Origin: Verrucomicrobiota bacterium
GTDB lineage: Bacteria > Verrucomicrobiota > Verrucomicrobiia > Chthoniobacterales > JAFAMB01
Assembly: GCA_019239825.1 (NCBI GenBank)
Contig: JAFAZK010000320.1
Span: 1 to 38,954 of the forward strand
Reading direction: 5' to 3'
Length of the DNA: 38,954 nt
This document shows, one piece after another, positions 8,523-16,270 of this stretch. The notes below the pieces were generated by a model, which did not search any database, was not told where the DNA came from, and saw nothing but the letters and a program-made list of their open reading frames with translations. The number at the start of each line of letters is the position of its first letter. Position 1 is the stretch's first letter. The position numbers and the translations under genes were made by a program.

Positions 8523-9344
8523 TTGTCCTCTCTTAAACGTCTGGAAACCCGAGCGTCCTTGATCCTTGAGTTGGTCGATCGCCAAGGAAGCGCCACCTAT
8601 GTCGCTCTGGCTGAGGTGCTGCAAGTCTCCACGATGACGGTTCGGCGAGATTGCGATGAGTTGGTGCGGCTGGGAAGAGTTATTAAGACCGTCGGCGGAA
8701 TACAACAAGCCAGCGCCGCGCCCTACCTTTACGAGAACAGCGTTCGAGAACGAATCGCCAGCAACCAATCGGAAAAGCGTGCCATTGCCGCCAAAGCGCT
8801 CGAGTTAATTAGAGACCATCAGACCATTTTCATTGATGGCGGCACCACCAACCTGACCCTGGCAAGGCTTATCGCTGCTCAACGAACCGGGCTAACTATC
8901 CTGACGAACTCAGCCTTGACCTGTTTGGAGCTCAGTAAGGGCAACAATACGATCATTGGGATCGGTGGTGAATACGATCCGATCACTCTGTCGTTCGCCG
9001 GCCCGCAAGCAGATGAAATGGCGAAGTCTTTTTTGATCGATCAAGCCTTTCTTAGTACAAAAGGTTTTCTGCCCGAGGACGGGACTTTCGAATCTGCGGT
9101 TGCGACTTCCCGCGTAAAACAGGTTATGGCCGGGAGGGCCGCGCAGACAGTTCTGGTTGTCGATCACACGAAGTTCGGGGTGCGCGCACTCAGTAAAGTG
9201 CTGGATATCTCGCGAATTCATCACGTCGTAACCGATGAATTGGTAAAAAAGTCTGATCTGGCAGCGCTAGAGCGTGCCGGAATCAAGGCTCACGTAGCCG
9301 CGGTCACCAATTTGGAGGCGGATTATGTCGCTTTGGCCCATTAG
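8523..9344 (+). CDS. DeoR-family transcriptional regulator
   Basis: 273 aa. N-terminal winged helix-turn-helix (residues 6-57; TMTVRRDCDELVRLGRVIKT is the DeoR recognition helix) and C-terminal DeoRC sugar-phosphate sensor (DGGTTNLTLARLI, ILTNS, VLVVDHTKFG). The start is TTG at 8523; an in-frame stop at 8496 leaves no ATG option upstream. Family members repress carbohydrate operons and are released by a phosphorylated sugar. It overlaps the aldolase-like gene by 20 bases, so it is very likely the local regulator of the operon it heads. Confidence 0.93.
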   Translation: MSSLKRLETRASLILELVDRQGSATYVALAEVLQVSTMTVRRDCDELVRLGRVIKTVGGIQQASAAPYLYENSVRERIASNQSEKRAIAAKALELIRDHQTIFIDGGTTNLTLARLIAAQRTGLTILTNSALTCLELSKGNNTIIGIGGEYDPITLSFAGPQADEMAKSFLIDQAFLSTKGFLPEDGTFESAVATSRVKQVMAGRAAQTVLVVDHTKFGVRALSKVLDISRIHHVVTDELVKKSDLAALERAGIKAHVAAVTNLEADYVALAH

Positions 9345-10212
9345 CGAGCTCATCCAGCATGCGCGTAAGCATCAATACGCATTGGGATATTTCGAAAGCT
9401 GGAATCTGGAATCGCTCCAGGGTGTGCTCGACGCCGCGGAGATGACCGGCTCACCGATCATTATTGGATTCAATGGTGAGTTCTTGAGCCGTCCTGGTCG
9501 CAAGCTAACGGAGCGTATCCGCTGTTACGCCGAGTTAGGAAAGGCGGGGGCTGCTGACGCGAGCGTCCCGTGTGGACTCATCTTCAATGAATGTCCGAAT
9601 GACGACTGGGTGCGCGACGCAGTCCTCGCCGGGTTCAACCTGGTTATGCCGGCAGATTCCAGCGCAACCTATCAAGACTACCGGGGGAGAGTCGCAACCC
9701 TTACTGAGTTTGCCCATCGTCACGGGGCCGCGGTAGAAGCTGAGGTTGGACACTTGCCGTTTGGGAACTCGGAACTTACCAACGGAACCTTCTTAACTGA
9801 TCCGGAGCTGGCTGCCCGATTCGTTGAGGATACCAAGATCGATCTTTTGGCCGTCAGCGTTGGCAATGTCCATGTTTTGACTAAGGGTCAACGAGAACTT
9901 GATTTTAAGCGACTGTCTCAGATCGGTGAACGTGCTAACACACCAATGGTCCTACACGGTGGCACTGGCATCCCTGGGAGTTCGATTCGCGAGGCGATCA
10001 GGTTAGGAGTTACCAAGGTTAACTACGGCACCTACTTGAAGCAACGGTATGTTGAAGCGCTGCGTTCGATTATCGCAGCAGAAGTGGACAACCCTCATGA
10101 ACTATTGGGCATGGGGGGCGAACACGACGCAATGATTGCCTGCCGGATGGCGGTGCGCGACGCGGTTTTGGAACGCATCGAATTACTCGGCTGTTGTGGA
10201 AAGGCGAACTAG
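9325..10212 (+). CDS. Class II aldolase-like protein with altered active site
   Basis: 295 aa, normal length for class II fructose/tagatose-bisphosphate aldolases. Conserved are the Glu segment AVEAEVGHL (about 136-144), H183 in LAVSVGNVH, H211 in LHGGTGIP and the phosphate-loop segment TKVNYGTYL. The canonical LDHG motif, which gives the catalytic Asp and one zinc-binding His, reads FNEC here (residues 87-90; Asp to N88, His to E89). The downstream DGSH-type motif reads ADSSA. Either the chemistry or metal site is changed or the protein has another role. It lies between DeoR and PfkB genes, like gat/kba or iol-type loci that cleave a ketose phosphate. Confidence 0.85.
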   Translation: MSLWPISELIQHARKHQYALGYFESWNLESLQGVLDAAEMTGSPIIIGFNGEFLSRPGRKLTERIRCYAELGKAGAADASVPCGLIFNECPNDDWVRDAVLAGFNLVMPADSSATYQDYRGRVATLTEFAHRHGAAVEAEVGHLPFGNSELTNGTFLTDPELAARFVEDTKIDLLAVSVGNVHVLTKGQRELDFKRLSQIGERANTPMVLHGGTGIPGSSIREAIRLGVTKVNYGTYLKQRYVEALRSIIAAEVDNPHELLGMGGEHDAMIACRMAVRDAVLERIELLGCCGKAN

Positions 10213-10214
10213 TT

Positions 10215-11189
10215 ATGAAAAGGATCGGTTGCGGAGGAATTCTAGTAAAAGACACGTTTTGCGGCCCGTTTCCAGCGTTACCGCGGGCCGGAGAATTAGT
10301 AGCGGTCGATGGCATCAAGACCAAAGCAGGCGGGTGCGCGGCTAATGTTGCTATCGATCTGCATAAACAAGATTTCTCCGTTGATTTAGTTGGGTGTGTT
10401 GGCCGGGATGCGGCCGGTGAAACCTTGGTACAGGCTTTACAAACCGCCGGACTAAATTGTGACCGACTGGTGCAGGTCCCGTGTTATCCAACTAGCGAGA
10501 CCATCATTTTGTTAGTTGAAGGGGAAGACCGCCGCTTTATCCACACCTTTGGCGCCAATCAGGCATTTTCGGTTTACCATATTGATGGTGACTGGTTAGC
10601 TCAGTTGGATCTGTTCTATTTGGGTGGGTTGTTTGCCATGCCTGGTATCCAACTGGATGAATTGCTAACCCTGTTGCATTTCTGTCGCGAACACGAAGTA
10701 GTTACTGTAGTCGACGTGGTTCTACCCAAGGGGTTTGTCTACGCGCCGGAAGTGCAAAGTCTGTTGCCCTACATCGATTGGTTTCTACCAAATGATACGG
10801 AGGCAGCCGTTTTGACCGGCCGGAGCGACCCGTGGGAGGCGATGCAAGTTTTAAGAAGCTGGGGGGCTAACGGGGTAGTCATAACGCTGGGTGAGCGGGG
10901 ATCACTTGGCGTTCGCGGCGATGAGTGTTGGCGTTGTGGCTCTTATCCGTGGCAGACGGTTGATCCTTCTGGGGCTGGTGATGCGTTTGCCAGCGGTCTA
11001 ATCACCGGAATTGTTAACGACTGGGATTTTCCTGAGAGTCTGATGTATGCGAGCGCCTTGGGAGCGTCAGCTACTCGGGCTATCGGTACCACCGATGGCG
11101 TGTTGCCCGCGGCGGAAGCTCGTCGGCTGATTCAACGACAGCCGCTTGCCATGAGCCCTGAGCATTTAGCTAATCCGAGCCCGGCATGA
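10215..11189 (+). CDS. PfkB-family carbohydrate kinase
   Basis: 324 aa from ATG 10215, two bases after the aldolase stop; an in-frame TTG at 10194 would overlap the aldolase and is less likely. The N-terminal substrate motif is KAGGCAANVAIDL. The C-terminal signature DPSGAGDAFASGLI contains the GAGD anion hole and catalytic Asp of the ribokinase/PfkB family. It should phosphorylate a sugar or sugar phosphate in the cytoplasm, feeding or preceding the aldolase-like step. Its stop overlaps the next gene by four bases (ATGA), indicating translational coupling. Confidence 0.93.
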   Translation: MKRIGCGGILVKDTFCGPFPALPRAGELVAVDGIKTKAGGCAANVAIDLHKQDFSVDLVGCVGRDAAGETLVQALQTAGLNCDRLVQVPCYPTSETIILLVEGEDRRFIHTFGANQAFSVYHIDGDWLAQLDLFYLGGLFAMPGIQLDELLTLLHFCREHEVVTVVDVVLPKGFVYAPEVQSLLPYIDWFLPNDTEAAVLTGRSDPWEAMQVLRSWGANGVVITLGERGSLGVRGDECWRCGSYPWQTVDPSGAGDAFASGLITGIVNDWDFPESLMYASALGASATRAIGTTDGVLPAAEARRLIQRQPLAMSPEHLANPSPA

Positions 11190-12430
11190 ATCTCAAAATG
11201 CCGGACCTTTCGACCACCGGTTCGCCGATCAAAGTAACCCGGTGGTTGGTTGAAGTGGGGGACTTTGTTGAGCGCGGCCAAGCCGTCGTCGAAGTTGAGA
11301 CGGACAAAGCGACGATGGAGGTGGAGGCGCTTGGTTTTGGGACTTTGCTCCAACAGTTGGTACCGGTTGGTGGTGAAGCCTTGGCCGGCGATGTGCTTGC
11401 CGTTATCGGCGACGTGCAGGCCGCCTCTGGTACGCCGGTTGTTGGTAACGGCCATGGTGGCGGCGAGATTGATTACCATCGTGATTTCTTGCTCACTTTA
11501 TACGAGCGGATGGTTTTAATTCGGCAGTTCGAAGACCGGGTTAAGGCGCTCTTCCTGGAAGGCATCATGCCCGGGACAATCCATCAGTGCCAGGGCCAGG
11601 AAGCGACCGCGGTGGGAGTCTGTGCGGCGCTCAGATCAAACGACTTTATTACATCTACTTTTCGCGGGCATGGGCACGCGCTGGCTAAAGGGTTGACTGT
11701 CCAGGAAATGTTAGATGAGCTTTTTGGCGCAGTTACCGGCTGTTGCAGAGGGAAAGGAGGTTCGATGCATATGGGGAACTTGGAAAAAGGGATGATACCG
11801 GGGATCGCCATCGTGGCGGGAGGGATTCCCTTGGCCACGGGAATGGCGCTCGCTTTCAAACTGCGAAAAACCAAAGAGATCGTCGCTTGCTTCTTCGGCG
11901 ACGGCGCCGTGGCTGAAGGTGCATTCCATGAGGCGCTAAATATGGCGGCGCTGTGGAGTTTGCCGGTATTGTTCGTTTGCGAGAACAACCTGTACGGAGC
12001 TTCCACCCGCATCGATCAAGTCATGAAGAACACCAGAGTTTCCGATCGAGCCGCCGCCTACGGTTTTCGCGGTGAAACCGTCGATGGTAACGACGTGCTG
12101 GCGGTCTACGAAGCAGCCAGCCAGGCAGCAGAAGAATGTCGGTCTGGGCGGGGACCGGTTTTGCTTGAGCTCCAAACCTATCGCCGCACCGGCCATTCCC
12201 GGCGGGACCCCTGCCATTATCAACCCAAAGAAGAGCGAGCCACCTGGTCGGCGAATGATCCCATTACTCGGTTTGCTCAAGCTCTGTTAGTTGGCGGTAA
12301 CGCAGACCTGGATGATCTCGATCGCATCCAGAAAGAAATCGACGATGAAATCGAACGCGCCGTTGAGAAAGCCAAGACGGCGCCGCAGCCGACCATTGAT
12401 GATCTCCTGACCGATGTGTATGCAAGTTGA
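11186..12430 (+). CDS. 2-oxoacid dehydrogenase E1-alpha with N-terminal lipoyl domain
   Basis: 414 aa. Residues 1-77 form a complete biotinyl/lipoyl domain with the lipoylation site ETDKATMEVE (K41). A Gly-rich link follows, then the E1-alpha dehydrogenase domain from about residue 95, with the ThDP-binding stretch GDGAVAEGAFHEALN (about 238 onward) closing at ENNLYG. The family (pyruvate, acetoin and branched-chain dehydrogenases) decarboxylates a 2-oxoacid and transfers the acyl unit to a lipoyl arm. That arm normally sits on E2, so a lipoyl domain on E1-alpha is unusual. E1-beta follows after a 439-base gap filled by a palindrome. No E2 or E3 gene is in the window. Confidence 0.92.
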   Translation: MNLKMPDLSTTGSPIKVTRWLVEVGDFVERGQAVVEVETDKATMEVEALGFGTLLQQLVPVGGEALAGDVLAVIGDVQAASGTPVVGNGHGGGEIDYHRDFLLTLYERMVLIRQFEDRVKALFLEGIMPGTIHQCQGQEATAVGVCAALRSNDFITSTFRGHGHALAKGLTVQEMLDELFGAVTGCCRGKGGSMHMGNLEKGMIPGIAIVAGGIPLATGMALAFKLRKTKEIVACFFGDGAVAEGAFHEALNMAALWSLPVLFVCENNLYGASTRIDQVMKNTRVSDRAAAYGFRGETVDGNDVLAVYEAASQAAEECRSGRGPVLLELQTYRRTGHSRRDPCHYQPKEERATWSANDPITRFAQALLVGGNADLDDLDRIQKEIDDEIERAVEKAKTAPQPTIDDLLTDVYAS

Positions 12431-12433
12431 GCA

Positions 12434-12857
12434 TCGTTCTCGTACTCGTCGTCGTCCTCGTCCTCGATTGGCGCGATGTGTCCATATGAGGTGTTATCGC
12501 CGATCGCCTGGAGGGGAGCCGCTTTTAACCGGTCTCAAACCAACCGTATTGATCGCGCGAAAATCGTCGCCTGTACCTGAAGACTCCATAACAGGCGGCT
12601 CCCGGAAGCGTCTCATCGCGTGCCATGTACTGGGTGTCTTGTACGGTTTTGGAGCACCAAAAGGTGATGGCACGCGACGAGACGTTCGCGGGAGCCGCCT
12701 GTTATCTAACGGTTTGGCTGTTCTGTACGATAAAGGGAAACCTACGCTGGGTTCAGAAACGACTTGGAGCGGCTCCCCTCCAGGCTCTGGGCAATAACCC
12801 ATCGCATGAACGTGCCACCCCTTTCGAGGACGAGGACGACGACGAGTACGAGAACGA
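12434..12857. repeat. Long imperfect palindrome, family A copy 1
   Basis: The ends are a perfect 34-bp inverted repeat (12434-12467 with 12824-12857, a CTCGTC/CTCGTA-rich run). Inside lie outer arms CCTGGAGGGGAGCCGCTTTT (12507-12526) and AGCGGCTCCCCTCCAGG (12768-12784). Inner arms of 39 bases (12588-12626 and 12667-12705) pair with about five mismatches around a 40-base loop. The 9-base core occurs four times in alternating orientation at 12514, 12595, 12690 and 12769. The outer-inner gaps are 72 and 70 bases. It fills the space from 3 bases after the E1-alpha stop to 12 bases before the E1-beta start. Confidence 0.9.
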
Positions 12858-12869
12858 TTTAACCGATTC

Positions 12870-13883
12870 ATGAAACGACAAGCAATCGCTGAAGCTCTGC
12901 GGGACGCTATTGCGGAGGAAATGGAACGCGATGAAACGGTCTTCTGTATCGGCGAAGATATCGCCGTACCAGGCGGCTGGGGCGGCGCGTTTACGGTAAC
13001 TCTCGGCCTCGAAAAAAGATTTCCCGACCGGATGATAAACACTCCGATCGCCGAGCTTGGTTTCGTCGGAATCGCCGTTGGCGCCGCTATAATGGGCATG
13101 AGACCTATTGCCGACGTTCAATATGGTGATTTCCTCTTCCTAGCCAGCGATCAGATCATCAACAATGCCGCAAAAATGCGGTACATGTCCGGCGGAGCTT
13201 GCCAGGTTCCTTTAGTCATGCGAGCTCCGGTCGGGGCAACCGGGCGCGGTTCCCAGCACGCTCAAAGCATGGAGCGTTATTTCACGGGGGTTCCCGGGTT
13301 GAAAGTTGTCGCCGTCTCGAATGCTTATGACGCCAAAGGGATATTAAAATCAGCGGTCCGGGATAATGACCCGGTCTTGATTTTCGAACATAAGCTCCTC
13401 TACGGCTCAAAAGGAGCCCGCACCGAATCAGGCGCTGTCGACGCCACCAGCGAAATTCCGGATCACGATTATCTGGTGCCGCTTGATCGAGCTGCGGTTT
13501 GCCGGACCGGCTCTCAGGTCACGATTCTCTCTTGGTTGTTGATGCTGCATTTCAGTCTGGATGCAGCCGAACGGCTTGCGGGCGAGGGCGTAGATGTCGA
13601 GGTAATCGATCTGCGTAGCCTTTCGCCGATCGACTTTGAAACGGTCGGAGAGTCGATCCGGAAAACTGGACGAGTTGTGATTGTTGAGGAAGGTCCCAAA
13701 ACCGGCGGTGTGAGCGCAGAAGTCGCCGCTGGCATTCAGGAACGATTCAGCGCCTATCTTAAAGCGCCCGTGGTCAGAATTGCTTCCCCGGATGTCCCGG
13801 TACCTTTTTCACCGATCCTCGAGGATGCGTATCGGCCAAGCGTCGCCCAAATCCGCGAAGCGGTTAAAAGTTTTAAGTTATAA
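12870..13883 (+). CDS. 2-oxoacid dehydrogenase E1-beta subunit
   Basis: 337 aa, usual length. Transketolase-like pyrimidine-binding domain (about 5-180: FCIGEDIAVPGGWGGAFTVT, NTPIAELGFVGIAVGAA, with the E in PIAELG activating ThDP) and C-terminal transketolase domain (about 195-325: IDLRSLSPIDFETV, VEEGPKTGGV). It pairs with the E1-alpha upstream to decarboxylate a 2-oxoacid; similarity is to the PDH/acetoin branch, but the substrate is not fixed by sequence. No ribosome site is seen in the 12 bases between the palindrome and ATG. The last codons and TAA lie in a repeat (13874-13977). Confidence 0.93.
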   Translation: MKRQAIAEALRDAIAEEMERDETVFCIGEDIAVPGGWGGAFTVTLGLEKRFPDRMINTPIAELGFVGIAVGAAIMGMRPIADVQYGDFLFLASDQIINNAAKMRYMSGGACQVPLVMRAPVGATGRGSQHAQSMERYFTGVPGLKVVAVSNAYDAKGILKSAVRDNDPVLIFEHKLLYGSKGARTESGAVDATSEIPDHDYLVPLDRAAVCRTGSQVTILSWLLMLHFSLDAAERLAGEGVDVEVIDLRSLSPIDFETVGESIRKTGRVVIVEEGPKTGGVSAEVAAGIQERFSAYLKAPVVRIASPDVPVPFSPILEDAYRPSVAQIREAVKSFKL

Positions 13884-13977
13884 GTTGTAGGTTTTAGGCT
13901 GCAAGTTAGAGGCTCCGATCGAATGGGTAGGACTTACAAAGGTGCTGCAAGAACCTAAAACCTAAAACTTATAACCT
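13874..13977. repeat. Inverted repeat (GTTTTAGGTTTTA type) spanning two convergent stops
   Basis: Left arm 13874-13905 (TAAGTTATAAGTTGTAGG...) pairs with 13944-13977 (...CCTAAAACTTATAACCT). The arms contain the stop codons of both convergent genes (E1-beta TAA 13881-13883; MFS TAA at 13969-13971 on the minus strand). A transcript from either side folds into an AU-rich hairpin, so it may act as a bidirectional terminator. Confidence 0.75.
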
Positions 13978-15132
13978 GGAACTCTTGAGGACTAGCACGA
14001 GCGGTAACATCAAGAGCGGCGCTAATGTCGATACCGCTAGTCCCCAGTGCAAGTTAACCAGGTCACCGATCCAGCCAACAATCCAAGGCATAAGGATGCC
14101 GCCGGCATTTCCCATTGCTGCTAATGCCGCGAACATGGTGGCTCCTCCGGCGGGATAGCGATCAGCAGCAACGGCAAGTACCGTGGGCCAAAGCGCGCTC
14201 CCGGTGAAACCCACGGCGACGCAGGCGGTCAACGCCCAACCTGGAACCATTAAGAAGGATCCCAGAAGAAAGAGAAGCACGGATGAGCCGCAGCACCAGG
14301 CCAGCACCACGAAAGGATTAACCCGCGTTCCGATTGAACCTACCACCATCCGGCCGGCCGCCATCAAGACCGAGAAAGCGAGGAGAGCTGTACCGCCGAT
14401 CCATTTTGGGAAGCCTAGCGATGTCTCGGCATAAGCAGGTAACCATTGGGCCATTCCGAGCTCGGTTGCGCCGCCCAAGAAGATCGCGATCAAGCAACCC
14501 CACAGCCACGGTTCTCTTAGCAGCTCCCTTATTGGGGACCGTCCAGCCTCCTCAGATTCATGGACCAGTTCGGGAAAATGAAGAAATCCAAAAGTAACGA
14601 GTAGAACGACGGGAAGAGGCAGTAACAAAAGAGAAGCGTTTCTCCAGCCCACTCCCGCTTGTAACGCCACAGTGCCCGCCAGAATGGTTATCACGGCGCC
14701 AACGCAGTAGAATGAGTGTAACCAATTCATGGCGGCCGATCTTTGTTCTGGGTTAAGCACCGAGACCACTGGACTGAGGACCATGTCGAGCACGCCCGCC
14801 CCGAAACCGAGCCAGAACACAGCGAGGCTGAGTGCCCAGTAATCGGGCGCGATCGACATGCCGACGAGACCCGCCGCCATGACGGCATTGCCGGCGATGG
14901 CAAAAATCTTTGCCCCCCATCGATCCGCGAGCGGCCCGGCCAGCAAAATACCAATGACCAGGCCGGCAAACGAAAACGCGCCCAACCTCCCCAGTTGCTC
15001 TTGGCTCAGACCGTTTGCGCCGCCAAAGCTAGCACTGAAGCTGGTCAGAAAGATCGGCAACAAATTGACGCCAATCGCCAAGCTCATCATTGCGCCGTAA
15101 CAGAGGATTGTCAGAAGCCGAGGACGGACCAT
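13969..15132 (-). CDS. MFS transporter, sugar (FucP-like) type
   Basis: 387 aa with about twelve membrane segments. The loop 2-3 motif is GPLADRWGAK, and the fold and loop pattern (SFSASFGGANGLSQEQLGRL at the N-terminus, NWLHSFYCVGA in the middle) match sugar permeases of the FucP/GlcP group. It is convergent with the DeoR-aldolase-PfkB-E1 operon and ends in the shared inverted repeat. It could supply that pathway's substrate, which is inference from position. The ATG at 15132 is five bases from another inverted repeat. Confidence 0.88.
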   Translation of the reverse strand: MVRPRLLTILCYGAMMSLAIGVNLLPIFLTSFSASFGGANGLSQEQLGRLGAFSFAGLVIGILLAGPLADRWGAKIFAIAGNAVMAAGLVGMSIAPDYWALSLAVFWLGFGAGVLDMVLSPVVSVLNPEQRSAAMNWLHSFYCVGAVITILAGTVALQAGVGWRNASLLLLPLPVVLLVTFGFLHFPELVHESEEAGRSPIRELLREPWLWGCLIAIFLGGATELGMAQWLPAYAETSLGFPKWIGGTALLAFSVLMAAGRMVVGSIGTRVNPFVVLAWCCGSSVLLFLLGSFLMVPGWALTACVAVGFTGSALWPTVLAVAADRYPAGGATMFAALAAMGNAGGILMPWIVGWIGDLVNLHWGLAVSTLAPLLMLPLVLVLKSSRL

Positions 15133-15136
15133 GTAG

Positions 15137-15341
15137 ATGTGAGAAGTGAGAGCTGAGAAGTGATTGGTGATTGCGGCTCTTATCGTAGGCGAGACTGCCG
15201 AAAGATCGAAAGCTTATCGCGGCGCGATCAGTTTTCGCCTGTAAAAAATTGCTATACACTTAAATGCGCCGAACCGGTCTCGGTTGGTTTAGCAGCTTGC
15301 CCACCAATCACTTCTCACTTCTCGCCTCTCACGTCTCACAT
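15137..15341. repeat. Inverted repeat, GTGAGAAGTGAGA type
   Basis: Left arm 15137-15173 (ATGTGAGAAGTGAGAGCTGA..GTGATTG) and right arm 15302-15341 (CAATCACTTCTCACTTCTCG..CTCACAT) are inverted copies with few mismatches. They enclose about 128 bases between the divergent MFS and cupin starts, so both promoters must lie in or between the arms. Confidence 0.75.
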
Positions 15342-15355
15342 TAGAGTCGCTACAA

Positions 15356-15730
15356 ATGAGCGACTCTAAAGATTACCCTTACGATACGCGACTGAATATC
15401 TTGCATGGACCATTAGAGATCGTCGATGAGAAGAACGTCGCAGATGCTCATGATCCTTGGTTCAACCAGACCCTTTGCCAGGTTAATGCTTCAGTGGTGC
15501 GACTTGGGGTCATCCAAGGAGAATACCACTGGCACAAACACGAGAATGACGATGAATTCTTTTACGTGGTCGAAGGTCAACTGACCATTGACCTGGAAGA
15601 TCGAACCGTCGGCCTCGGGCAGAGACAAGGATTCGTCGTTCCTAAAGGCGTTTTGCATCGAACCCGTTCACTCGAACGCACCGTTATCCTAATGGTGGAA
15701 AACGCGGGAATCGTACCTACGGGAGACTGA
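15356..15730 (+). CDS. Cupin-domain protein
   Basis: 124 aa, single cupin barrel. Metal ligands are visible as HKH (within YHWHKHENDDEFFYVVEG) with the following Glu, and the late His in PKGVLHRT. Single-domain cupins of this size are small-molecule enzymes or binding proteins of the cytoplasm. No specific reaction can be assigned. It follows the GTGAGAAGTGAGA repeat and is divergent from the MFS gene. Confidence 0.9.
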   Translation: MSDSKDYPYDTRLNILHGPLEIVDEKNVADAHDPWFNQTLCQVNASVVRLGVIQGEYHWHKHENDDEFFYVVEGQLTIDLEDRTVGLGQRQGFVVPKGVLHRTRSLERTVILMVENAGIVPTGD

Positions 15731-15736
15731 TTTTTT

Positions 15737-15757
15737 TGTGAGAAGTGAGAAGTGAAG
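15737..15757 (+). repeat. Single arm of the GTGAGAAGTGAGA repeat
   Basis: TGTGAGAAGTGAGAAGTGAA, a third copy of the arm seen at 15137 and 15302, directly after the cupin stop. Confidence 0.6.
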
Positions 15758-15927
15758 AATCGTCGGTTCGAATGAACGCGAAGCGGACAAAGAGAACAGC
15801 CCAGGGGTTTACAGGTTTACCCCTGGGTAATTGCGCCCCAGCGACTCGCCCTAAAAAAGCGACCGAAGCCGGACTAGTCAAATCTCCTTTACAGAGCTAC
15901 GTCGTAATGCCTTCGATCACGGCCACG

Positions 15928-16030
15928 CTCAAAAGATCGAACACGCCAAGTTCAGCTCCAGCACAAAGGATCTGACGCTCCATTTGTGCATGAAGATCAT
16001 ATCCGTGACTTCTTCAGATGCCGTTTTCAT
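15928..16030 (-). pseudogene. Fossil 5' fragment of an O-methyltransferase gene, inverted copy
   Basis: On the minus strand from ATG 16030 the sequence encodes MKTASEEVTDMIFMHKWS. After a one-base frame shift it continues as ILCAGAELGVFDLLS, matching the start of the gene at 16271 (MKTASEEVLDLIF, LCAGAELGVFDHLS). Nucleotide similarity begins at the ATG and fades near 15928. It is a broken inverted duplicate, head to head with the plus-strand copy. Confidence 0.75.
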
Positions 16031-16270
16031 ATTTGATCGCCGCCGTTGGTTAGTTTACCCAATCACAAATCCGATGTCCCGGAGACTGGTTTCGTCTTTC
16101 GCTAACTCACCTCCTGCAAACTCGCACCGCTTGTCCGAACTGCCGTCGCTGGATGAGTGGACGTCGCGATTCAGACAATAGTTCCGACCATCGAAGCAAG
16201 ACCGCCACCGCTCCCGCCGGCCGAGTGAAAAGTCCTCACTTCACCTCTGCAAATTGGCAAGTGTGTACCG

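Noticed and set aside
12434..12857. Alternating conserved cores with variable spacers considered as a CRISPR-like or attC array
   Set aside because: Only four cores per locus, alternating orientation, intervals of 70 and about 90 bases, partial self-complementarity between intervals, and no cas or integrase gene.
12494..13099. 201-aa minus-strand ORF across the palindrome and E1-beta start
   Set aside because: It is made of the inverted repeat and antisense E1-beta sequence; composition is Arg/Pro/Ser-rich with no family pattern.
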